Of a DNA stretch of 64,000 nt, positions 1-9,362 are shown in pieces. Made by a program: the position numbers and the translations under genes. The notes beneath the pieces were generated by a model, which searched no databases, was not told the origin of the DNA, and saw only the letters and a list, made by a program, of their open reading frames with translations. How positions within the stretch are numbered: the first letter of the stretch is position 1; each line of letters opens with the position of its first letter. The stretch is from Nageia nagi (taxonomy: Eukaryota > Pinophyta): contig JBITNC010000001.1 in NCBI GenBank assembly GCA_050084985.1, positions 206,026,001 to 206,090,000 of the forward strand. Reading direction: 5' to 3'.

Positions 1-92
1 TTCCAATACATAGTTGTCATTTTCCTATTTTAAATCAATATTCATTTAATTTCTATAATATTTCCCTTTTTCATAATTGTAGCATCATAACA
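1..92 (+). repeat. Ch1 chromovirus 5' LTR, last 92 bp
   Basis: This stretch matches 44673-44764, the end of the Ch1 3' LTR, nearly base for base, including the terminal run tagcatcataaca. It is followed by a decayed initiator-Met primer-binding site, so it is the 3' end of the 5' LTR. The rest of this LTR lies left of the window. Confidence 0.88.
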
Positions 93-94
93 TC

Positions 95-106
95 TAGTAT
101 TAGAGC
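95..106 (+). other. Ch1 primer-binding site (tRNA-iMet type), interrupted
   Basis: The sequence tagtattagagc is the canonical initiator-Met PBS tggtatcagagc with two transitions. It begins two bases after the LTR end. T1 is inserted at its 3' end, and Ch1 sequence resumes with tcttt at 34102. Confidence 0.75.
102..106. repeat. Target-site duplication of T1, left copy (agagc)
   Basis: The pentamer agagc flanks the T1 LTR here and recurs directly after the other LTR at 34097-34101. A 5-bp duplication is standard for Ty3/Gypsy integration. Confidence 0.85.
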
Positions 107-954
107 TATTACAGTGAAAATAAAGCTGGAATATAGAATAATATGAAATACAAATTATTCTTAAATCTTCACTAAACCTCATATTATACAAAATAGATAA
201 ACATGTTGTAATTGTAAAATAATATTGATTTTTAGTTCAAACTACAATTTGCACTTGGAAGGGACTTTTACAAATTCCATTTGCCAAAATGAAGGTATTA
301 GATCTTCATTGTTTTTGATTTTCTTGCTTCTCTCCTTGATATGACAATCTGTAAATCCTACACACATGCAAAAGACAATAACATCAAAGCATCTATGTAT
401 GACATGTATTGAATTGAACCTAGCATAAAACAATAAAAGGTATGAGCTCACAAGATTTTGGAAGCATTACCCTACTTCAAAGATGGGTCAAGATTCTCTC
501 TTATTTGCTTTGTATTAGCTTGTATTTATAGATTTTGGGTGAGATGTTCAAAAGGCTGGTAAGAGGAAGTGAAAAGCCACTATAGGTCGTAACTAACCCC
601 CTTTATCCACATCATCTTGGAAAGTTGAAATGTTTCAACTTTCTCTCACTATTTTGGCTTCTTGTTCAGCTATTACAGGGTCATTGGCAATTACCATATG
701 AACACCGATGACTGGCTCAAAATGTCGATGACTGTCTTGGGTCACTGGCAACTGGTTTTTAATTTTGTGACAATATTAAAATGACTGCCTAATAGCTAAT
801 TTTACCTAAAAAGAGTCATGTGACCACCTATTTTGCATGTACTCGATGGGAGCTATCCAATAATGGAGTTTTCAAGCTTATTTGAGGCTTGTATAAAGAG
901 TTATGATTATTTCAATGTTTACTAGTTAAAAAGGGACATTTTTAGGTGTCTACA
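107..954 (-). repeat. T1 3' LTR
   Basis: This 848-bp copy is collinear with 33249-34096. In element sense it starts TGTAGACACC, directly after a polypurine tract. It carries a TATAAATA box on the minus strand (plus positions 523-530) at the place seen in the partner LTR. Its outer end reads ..TA instead of the ..CA found next to the PBS of the 5' LTR. Shared diagnostic bases, for example gggtgagatgttcaaaag, pair it with 33249-34096 rather than with the T2 LTRs. Confidence 0.9.
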
Positions 955-999
955 TTTTGCCCCTTTTTGAATTATCAACCAAAAATGTGGTTGATAATT
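955..999 (-). other. T1 polypurine tract and preceding stem-loop
   Basis: On the minus strand the bases just before the LTR read AAAAAGGGGCAAAA, a typical polypurine tract for plus-strand priming. Upstream of it, 11-bp arms AATTATCAACC (970-980) and GGTTGATAATT (989-999) form a perfect stem with an 8-nt loop. The stem ends 15 nt from the LTR. T2 and T3 have stems at the same place. Confidence 0.8.
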
Positions 1000-1649
1000 T
1001 CAAAAATATAGAATAAGAAGCTTTATTGCTTTTTTATGATACAAGTTTTGACTTAATTTCTTAGATGAATCAAAATTATGATAAAATGTGTTCTCATTTT
1101 ACATTTGATGTAGTTTTGAAAACAAATTTGAATATACTTCAGAAGTGACTATTTTTGGTATGACAATGTGTTGAGCTTGTGTGACAGTTGCATGACATTT
1201 CTATTATGTCATTTTGCATGTCTAAGCACACATGTACTATATAAGTCCTCTTTAGTATATGAGTTTGATGGTGTTGTCTTTTGTCTTGATAACGGGGTTT
1301 CAAGATGATCTCCTATAACAATGATACATCACATCTTATCGTATTTTGATTTTCTTGACCAATTCAAGTTCACTTTGAGAAAATTTTAATATTCTCATGG
1401 CTATTTCTAAATGTAGCATTTTACTTCCAATCATCAGTGTTTAGTTATGATCATTGACGTTCATCTTCAAGTCACCGACATTTAGTTACAGTCGCTGACG
1501 TCCGTCTCCAAGTCACTGGTGTGTTTCAAAAAGAAAAAGTTGACTTTTTCTTATCCATTTCTTTTTAGCTGTCACTTTCATTGTCAACTAGAACAAGTTT
1601 CCCTTGCAATCTCATTGATTTCTAGCTGTTGATATTTGTTACGATCACC
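1000..1649 (+). other. T1 3' non-coding segment upstream of the antisense PMD gene
   Basis: No coding signal on either strand. The segment carries a cluster of a short degenerate motif (agtcaccgacatttagt, agtcgctgacgtc and similar) at about 1425-1525, and a TATA-like box on the plus strand. It lies between the T1 3' LTR and the start codon of the antisense gene, so it is the candidate promoter and 5' leader of that gene. Confidence 0.5.
1238..1245 (+). promoter_or_regulatory. Candidate TATA box for the antisense PMD gene (T1)
   Basis: TATATAAG followed by tcctc lies about 405 bp before the PMD start codon on the plus strand. T2 has catataag at the equivalent place. In AT-rich DNA such a match can be chance; conservation in two copies of one family is weak support. 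Confidence 0.3.
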
Positions 1650-4082
1650 ATGCCTCCATGTAGATGCTCCACTGGACATTCTCGACCTATCTGAGAAGAG
1701 GTAGGGTTTTGAAATCACTTTCTTTTCTATTTTTTGTTTATAACTTGTAATTTAACAGTTTAATTTCAAAATTGAAATTGTGAATGAAATTTAAAAATCA
1801 TTTTGATTGTTTTTATTGAATGAATTTTGGAAATCATGCTTTTATATATATTTTTTGCAAAAGTTTTCATAATTCGGCCTCAATCACTGACCTAGGCTGA
1901 ATGGGTGATAGAGTCACCGATGTTTGGAATGCGAACGTCGATGATTGAGTCTTACCTATTCAAAATGCCAGTGTTTTAATATAAAATACCATTTTTCTTT
2001 TCTTTTTTTTTTGAGTTGAACCTTTTTAACATTATATAGGTTCGAGATGTCTTTGAGCCTTGAGGTAGATATCCTTCGATTCTACAGGAGGGTAGAGGTC
2101 TTCTAGGTCCAACCGATCATACCTTTTTCAAATCCATCAGTTTTGGAGTGGGTCCACACATGGGTCACATTCATTGGGAGTATCATTTATTGGTTGCATT
2201 GCTAGATAGATGGGATGTAGTGACATGCACTTTTCATCTTCTGATAGGGGAGATGACCATCATAGTGGAGGATATACATAGATTGTATAGACTCCCCATT
2301 CATGGATAGAGGATTTTGCCTATGGTGGATAGGATAGGAGCTTTACCCACTATTTCTTATTTGTATGGGGCTATTCGGGTTGATACTATTGTTTTAGAGA
2401 TTATTTTAGGTGGTATCTGATATTACCAATACTAGATGGAGGATTAGCAGGGGATGATCCATTTTTCCTACTTGATGGGTTTGGTACAGTGTTATGCTCT
2501 CCCCAATACTGGTAATGGGAGGTTTCCATGGTTGTTATTGCCCATTATTATGGATATGATGTAGCATGGTACGGTATATGCTTGGGCACCCACATTGTTA
2601 GCTCAGATTTACAGGGAGCTCTTCTTTTATTCATAGGGGCATAGGGCTTCTTTATCAGTTACTGTCACCTTACAGGCATGGGCCTATGAGCATATAACTA
2701 TGGCACATCCTCCAGGGTTGCCAATGCCAAGGTTTGGTAGTCACTTGGATTACAAGGTAGGCATAGTTTGATGGCATGATGATTTTTATATTTGCCCATC
2801 AGATGGAGTTCATCGAGATGTGAGCTATTATCACCACATGCTTAGTCACTTGATTCTAGATCAGGTGAGATTCAGACCTTACCACTTGTATCCCATCTGG
2901 AGAGAACTTGTATCTAAGCTTATTGGTATTCAATAGCCACATGTTTTGAGTGGTCATCGAGCTAATTTTTTGGAGTACTTTCATTTTGAGCGGGTGCACT
3001 GTCAATTCAGCCTAGTTTAGGATGTGCCTACCCTAGCAATGCCATATCAATGTGAGGGCACTATTTCAGTAGAGGGTGTATAGCTGTTGGTTTATGAAAA
3101 GCTAGATCCTACTCAGGAGGAGAGATCATTAGATGATGATACCAAGGAGGATGATGTAGGGGTGTTTGAGGCCTTCAGGGCCTAGTGGGAGGAGGGAGAT
3201 GATGGTCTAGAGGGTAGACTAGAGGGTCAACACATTCATTAGTGCATCAATGTTGATGAGAAGTTGGGTGCAGTAGTAGGAGGGGGAGAGGTAGGTAAGG
3301 AGCCTATAGGAGCAAAGGTTGTGAGAGAGGATGCTACAAATGAGGAGGTTATGGTAGATGCTCCTAAGGAGTTAGATCCTGAGGAGGAGGTTACGAGTGT
3401 AGGTGAGGAAGGAACTACCCTAGAGGTTGCATGTGGAGTCGAGGAGGCTCCTACTACTCAGGTTCCTAGCATTGATACTTTGCTAGGGGATATTTATGAG
3501 TTGAGACACTAGTTGGCATAGGCCCACTCACATATGTATAGGTATAGGGATGAGCAAGATAGGTACAGGTAGGAGAGAGATGAGGCTCATTCCTCTTTAT
3601 AGGGAGCTAAGGCTCATCAGTTGGGAGTAACCTCTACTTTCGAAGGTGGTCCTTCAGTTCTCCATCATGGCATTTATCAGTAGTAAGATTTTTATAATGG
3701 TATAGTATAGTTGTGGCTGACAAGTGTTCTAGCTTTTACTCTAGGGGCTCAGTATCCTATACCTCTAGATAGTTATATGCCTATAGATATTTCAATGTAT
3801 CAGATAGGTAGTAGTGCATAAGGCACAGTTGGATCTCCAGGTAGGACTCAAAGGTCATGGAGTTTTCCTAGCAGGAGTGGTACACCATAGACATCTCCTT
3901 TAGGGGTTGTTGGTTCATCTGAGTTACAAAGAGCTCAGCATCTAGGTAGTCCTACAGGCTCCGTAGGCACTACTCCTCTAGGTCAGGGTATTGAAGAGAC
4001 CAGTAGACGGAAGAGGCAATTGAGTAGTCCTAGTAGACCAGGCAATGGTTGGGGTAGTCCTTAAGGATACCCTTTTTCATGA
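1650..4082 (+). pseudogene. Antisense plant mobile domain (PMD) protein gene carried by T1, decayed
   Basis: Two exons: 1650-1700 (start MPP, 17 codons) and 2040-4082, joined without a frame change across a GT-AG intron. The frame then runs about 680 codons with no net frameshift against the T2 copy (2043 versus 2037 nt). It is broken only by stops that look like CAG, TGG or CGA decay. Motifs include LLVALLDRWDVV, TCTFHL, GEMTI, VEDIHRLYRLPIHG, then AWAPTLLAQIYREL and AWAYEH. This is the pattern of the plant mobile domain (PMD, the aminotransferase-like plant mobile domain family) of host genes and some transposons. The C-terminal part is acidic and Gly/Glu-rich (3264-3512), then coiled-coil-like with RDEQDRYR, then Ser/Gly-rich. 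It lies antisense to gag-pol, between the extra ORF and the 3' LTR. Its function is unknown; host PMD proteins have been linked to transposon silencing, which is only a lead here. Confidence 0.78.
1701..2039 (+). other. Intron of the T1 PMD gene
   Basis: It starts gtaggg after gaagag and ends attatatag before gttcg, with a T-rich tract ahead of the acceptor. The frame continues in phase 0. The T2 copy has a 336-bp equivalent. Reading the intron through gives stops, whereas the exon frame on each side is shared by both elements. It also holds a cluster of the short gtcaccgatgtttgg-type motif (about 1880-1960). Confidence 0.65.
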
Positions 4083-6055
4083 TGTTATTTTTACATGCTT
4101 ATGAGGTTATTGGACCCTTGTATTTTATTATATGATTCATGATGTTATGATGACCTTTTGATGGACTATGAGGATGTATATATAGATAGATCGATATTTG
4201 ATATTTATGGTACTTGTATGATTTTTGATGCATTAGTTTTCATTCTATATATAGATTTATGATAAAATAGGTATGATGTGATGTTATGTAGATCATGATT
4301 GTCTTTTAATTACTTGATGATGAATAGATGTTAATGATAGATGTAATTTTTGAAATGTATGATGCATAGATACAATTATGGAATGTATGATGATGAAATA
4401 TATAACATATATCAACAAATTAGTTTGATGATGTTACTAATCTCAAAATTAAGTTAATAATAAGTATGATTATAATTGCTATAAACAATAAATCTAATTT
4501 ATAATTTTAATAAGTTAAGTTATTTAAGGACATATTTTATTATATTTTTGCAGAATCAGATGCATCATCTTCTGTACTTGGCAATTTTACAATAAACTTC
4601 TTGACATGACAAATTATTGACTTATGGATGTAAATAAACATTAACTTTATCTTGGTTAGGGGAACAATAAATAATCATTCTTATCCTTTCCAAAGAAAAG
4701 CAATTTTAATAATGTTCAAAGGTAATAGGTAATAGTAAAAATGGCTTGACATGACACACTAGTGACTTATGGATGCATATGAATATTAACTTTATCTTGG
4801 TTCAGGGAATAATAAATAATCATTCCTATCCTTTCCAAAGAAAAAAAAAATTTAATAATGTTCAAAGGTAATGATATTTTCAAAAGGAATGGGTTTAACA
4901 AAATGACACAAATGATTCTAAACACAAACACATTACAAACTATTATAAAAGATTAGGTGATTTTGGATTAATAACCAAGTTATGATAACATATACCTTAT
5001 CTTTCTTTATCTCAAGATTTAACAACCTAAGATGATATCAAACCATGTTGTTATATGTTGATAAAAAATCTATAAACTCCAGTGTGTGTAGTGAGATTCA
5101 TTCCCCTTCTTAGAGCATTTGAGATGAAATATCCTAGAGACATTAATAAGCTAGTCTATCCATATGAAACATATAGAGGTCCATAGGAAACAAGGTCACT
5201 AACCAAAATGGACATATCACCACTCATAAGGTATGCCTCATTTCCAGATAGGTGTCCATAGTCCCGATGAGTATTAACCCCTTGATTCCACTACAACCTT
5301 TCTCTACTACCAGTTAGGCATCCATAGCCTCGGTAGAGGATATTGTAATCACCCAAGAATCATTGATATAATATAGCAATTTTTTTTTTGTCATCTTCTT
5401 TTTTTTTTTGTTAAACTATCAAATGATTCTTGAGTTCAAGATGAAGTGAATAATAGGATAGATGCATAACTTTCACTCTTAATGTCTCTTAGAATGATTT
5501 CATTCAAATTCTCTTAGAATTTTTTAATGTTGTAAGTGCTTGGAGTTTTTAGATTTTCCTTTCAAACACAAATCTTATGTTTTTCTATCATCTATGGTAT
5601 ATCATTTCTTTATAAAAGAAAAGACAAGGTGAATGTAGTGATAACAAGGAGATTATTCTAAAATGACCTTTTCACACATTACACATTTACTGGATAATCA
5701 CTTTTACAATGACATGCAACATATATTCACATCATATGAGGGTAGGGCACCCAATTGCCAAGTAACCTCTAGATGTTTCCATCTAGGTATATTTTATAGT
5801 TTTATAATTTTTATGTGTTTTATAGTTTTCAATTTTTTAGGGTTTTATAATTTTTTAATTTTTTAGGGTTTTATCATTTTTTCTAGGGAATCTATTCATG
5901 ATGCATTCAAATCAAGTTTGTACTGCATCAGGATTAAATGAGCAATGTGTTGAACTAAACAAAAAACTAAAATCTAATACCACTTGATTATGATAGATTT
6001 TTGGAATACAATAATCTAAGTGTTTGACTATTACAGTTTAAGTGATAGAGATGAT
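4083..6055. other. T1 spacer between the 3' ends of two convergent genes
   Basis: No coding signal. Contents in order: AT-rich DNA with ATGATG-rich stretches, a 127-bp tandem duplication (4600-4872), CCATAG-containing short repeats around 5225-5335, a stem with arms 5354-5364 and 5422-5432 around a T-rich loop, then AT-rich sequence. The spacer is collinear with 12451-14421 in T2. Confidence 0.6.
4600..4872. repeat. Direct duplication of a 127-bp segment
   Basis: Copy 1 (4600-4726) and copy 2 (4745-4872) both run from cttgacatgac through ctttatcttggt and atcctttccaaagaaaa to ttcaaaggtaat. The same duplication is in T2 at 12958-13084 and 13103-13229, so it predates both insertions. Confidence 0.8.
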
Positions 6056-7039
6056 TCATTCTCGATGTTTTAAAGTTAGGTTGTGAGTATAATCAACTAT
6101 TATTTTGGGCTTTTCTATAGGCCATAGAAGATAGAAATATATCATTAAATCATATTCTGAGTTAGGAGAACACCATAACTCAAATGCATTGATACAAACA
6201 ATAACTTGATATCCATTTACTTTGACATCCCAACCGTAAGATTCGCATGCATCATAGAACATCAAGGCCATTTTTTGTTGTATTTCAAGAGGCATGGAAA
6301 ACATATTTGAATACAAAAGAGTAGGAGTGTTACAAATAACTTTCATAAATATATCTTTGTCATACCTACTTTTGAACTCTAGAAGATAACTTCCATTATT
6401 CTACACTCTATGTTCTTTTGATAGTTTTTTGATAATCTCATTTCTAACCCTTATTTGATTCATCATTGTAAGTTCAACAATACGACAAGCTTGCCTTTAT
6501 TCCAATTTTCATTTCCAAATTGTGTGTCGCATTTGCATGTGAGAAAATCTATGAATTTGCCTATAGTATTATTGTGACATTCTAGGAGGAAAAGCTACAA
6601 AAGTATTTGAAAAATCATAAATATCCCTTTTATGAGGTAAATAATGTAAAATTTCATCCATCCATTCTAGGCTTTTAGTTAATTGTTTAACATATTTCAG
6701 CCTAGCTAAAAGGAGTGAATACTCAGTTAATTAGCAATTTATGACGATTCTCGGTATTCCATAAGGCCATTATAGGTAGAAAGCTATTATTTCTTGTGAT
6801 ATTCTTTCCATATGGTTGAAATAGATTTGTGGATCTAAAGTAATGCTTACTTCGTATCCATAAAAAGTGACTTCCCAACCATTATTTATATCACAAAACA
6901 TATGATATGTTCTTTCATATTGTTCATCAATAGTCAATTGTAAATAATTTAAGAGATTAAGATCAAATTCATGTTTTAAATATGTCAATACTAAATCACC
7001 TGGATATCTTGGTGGTGGAAATTGTACTTATGGTGGCAT
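6056..7039 (-). pseudogene. Extra ORF downstream of integrase, T1 copy (uncharacterised, duplicated domain)
   Basis: The frame opens at ATG 7039 (MPP, then VQFPPPRYPGD) and ends at the stop at 6056. Its length is exactly that of the T2 copy (984 nt). Seven or so in-frame stops, all transition-type, break it. The protein would contain two diverged copies of a domain of about 75-80 residues: one with GWEVTFYGYEVSI followed by WPYGIPRIV, one with GWDVKVNGYQVIV followed by WPIEKPKII. I see no zinc finger, transmembrane segment or catalytic signature, so no env-like role is indicated. I do not recognise the family. It lies on the gag-pol strand about 140 bp after the pol stop and converges with the antisense PMD gene. 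Confidence 0.7.
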
Positions 7040-7180
7040 TATGCTACCTTTAGTAGATTCCTTTACCAGATTCATCCTTTCTATTTTAATCATTAACACT
7101 TGATAAATATTAATACTTTTATTTATTTATTATTTCAACAATAAAATAAAATGAAAGAAAACTAATATACACATTTTTTT

Positions 7181-8822
7181 TTATGTATAGAAGGGTCGAA
7201 GATGCATGATATTTATAGGTTCACGCTCTTCATTTCCTTCTAAGTATGATAAATGATAAGTTCCTTTATCAAATTTTTTCTTAATGATATATGGTCCTAA
7301 CCAATTTGGTCAAACTTATCTCTAAGCTGTCATTCTATTCATGAAGTTTGTTGATTTTCTTTTAAAACCAAATCACCTATTTTGAACTCACAAAGTAGGG
7401 CCCTTTTATCAAAAGCTCATTTTATCCTCTTCTGATAAACATGCATATGCTCTAAAGCATTAATACATTTTTCATCTAAAAGTAATAACTGATCTAAGTA
7501 AGTCTGTCTTACTTCCTCATCAGAGTTTTGCTCACTGAGATTTACTCTAAGGGATGGTATCTCAAGTTCTATGGGTAGGATGGCTTCTGTTCCATATACT
7601 AAAGAGAATGGTGTTGCTCCAATAGGAGTGTGTACACTGGTACAATAAGCCCATAAGGCCTTTGGTATTTGTATATGCCAATCTCTATGAGAATCATTTA
7701 CTATTTTTGCTAAGATGTTTCGAATAGTTTTATTAGTAGCCTTTTCCTGTCCATTGCCTTGTGGATAATATGGAGTGGAAAAACTTTGTTTAATTTTATA
7801 CTTGTCACATATTAGTTTTACATCCTTATTTTTAAAATTTTTTCCATTATCCATAATCAATTGGTTCGGTATGCTAAATCTACATATAATATAATTTTGT
7901 ATAAATTCAACAATTTGTGAACTAGTGGTGGAAGTCATAGGAATAGCCTCTACCCATTTAGTAAAATATTCAGTTGCTATGATGATGAACTTGTGTCCAC
8001 CAGAAGACGTGGGTGTAATTTGACCTATTAAGTCTAATTCCCATTTAGAGAATGGACAAAGTGATTGTATAGGATGTAGTTCTTGAGATGGTTGTGAAAA
8101 TAAATGAGTGTATTATTGACATTTAAAACATTTTTTAACATATTCATAATAATATTTTTCCATAGTTGACCAATAATACCCCATTCGAATTAATTGTTTC
8201 ACAATCGCAACACCATTAAAATGTCCTCCACATGTTCCATCATGGGCGGAGGATATAGCTTTTTTAATATCATTCCATTCAAGACATATGAGTAAAATAC
8301 CATTGAAATTTCATCGATGTAAGATATCTCCTATCAAACAATATTTAGTCGCTTTGATTTTAAAAGCTTGTCATGATGATTTATTAAGGTTTGTCAGAAG
8401 AGTTCCAAATTTTAAAAATTCATCAATTCTTTGTACCAAATTTTTTTTATCAATTACATTGATATTTAATACATTTTTTTCTTCATCTTCCTATTGTAAT
8501 GATGATTGAGAAATTGAATTATTTCAACTTGAATTGAAGGTTTTTTAGGATCTTCTAGGATAAGAGATCCAATAGAAGCCATAGCATCTGCAAATCTATT
8601 AAATGATCTTGGTGCTGCTTCTATACTAAATTGGTCAAAAGATTTTAATAATTCTTCAACTAATGCTTTATACTTTTGAAGTAAAGGTTCTTTACATTGA
8701 TAGATTCCTTTCACTTGATTGACGATGAGTAAAGAATCTCCAATAATCTTAATTCTTTTAAGCTTTAATTTAATAGCAATTCTTAATGCTAATATCAAAG
8801 CTTCATATTTTGCATTATTATT
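7181..8822 (-). pseudogene. T1 pol, 3' part: end of archaeal-type RNase H and integrase
   Basis: This continues the frame cut by T2. The first part (about 8466-8822) is the second, archaeal-type RNase H, with IKIIGDSLLIVNQVKG and NRFADAMAS holding two catalytic aspartates. The integrase follows: an H-H-C-C zinc module around AHDGTCGGHF and KKCFKCQ, core aspartates in ELDLIGQI and IMDNGKNF, then YYPQGNGQEKATNK, where lysine stands at the catalytic glutamate (GRAEATNK in T2). The C-terminal region ends with the characteristic HLRPFY before the stop at 7181. A stop after the zinc module (near 8114) and another around 7417 break the frame. It would integrate element cDNA if intact; this copy is dead. 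Confidence 0.85.
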
Positions 8823-8827
8823 AGTAC
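8823..8827. repeat. Target-site duplication of T2, left copy (agtac)
   Basis: The bases agtac precede the T2 LTR here and recur at 25064-25068 after the other LTR. The uninterrupted homologous site in T2 itself (around 17294) reads attagtacaaggaaa, which confirms the pre-insertion sequence. Confidence 0.92.
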
Positions 8828-9314
8828 TATTGTAGTGAAAATAAAGTTGGAATGTAGAATAATTTGCTTTGTATTAACTTGCATTTATAGATTTTGGATA
8901 GGATATTCAAGAGGCTGGTAAGAGGAAGTGAATAGCCACCATAGGTCATAGCTAACCCCCTCTATCCACATAATCTTGGAAAGATGAATCATTTCAACTT
9001 TCCCTCACCATTTTGGTTTCTTGTTCGACTATTGTAGAGTCATCATCATTTGGCCTATGAACATCGGTGACTGGCTCAAAATGTCGGTGATTGTCTTGGG
9101 TCGCTGGCGATTGGGTTTTTAACTTTGTGATAATATTAACTGACCACCTAATAGCTAATTTTACCTAAAAAGAGTCATGTGACCACCTGTTTTGCATGTA
9201 CTTGAGGGGGGCTATCTAATAATAGGGTTTTTAGACCTATTTTATATTGTTGCAAAGAGTTATGATTATTTTAATGTTTACTAGTTAAGAAGGGGACATT
9301 TTTAGGTGTCTACA
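8828..9314 (-). repeat. T2 3' LTR, internally deleted
   Basis: 487 bp, against 847 bp in the partner at 24217-25063. About 360 bp are missing between gtagaataa and atttgctttg, with a few bases of microhomology at the junction. The element-sense start TGTAGACACC is intact and follows the polypurine tract. The outer end reads TA, not CA. Confidence 0.9.
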
Positions 9315-9362
9315 TTTTGCCCCTTTTTGAATTATCAATCGAAAAAAATGTGATTGATAATT
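9315..9362 (-). other. T2 polypurine tract and stem-loop
   Basis: The PPT is identical to that of T1. The stem arms are AATTATCAATC (9330-9340) and GATTGATAATT (9352-9362). Relative to T1 the pair C-G has become T-A on the two sides, so pairing is kept. Confidence 0.78.

Noticed and set aside
6056-7039. Extra ORF as a retroviral env-like gene
   Set aside because: No signal peptide, no transmembrane segment and no glycoprotein features; the position after integrase alone is not evidence.
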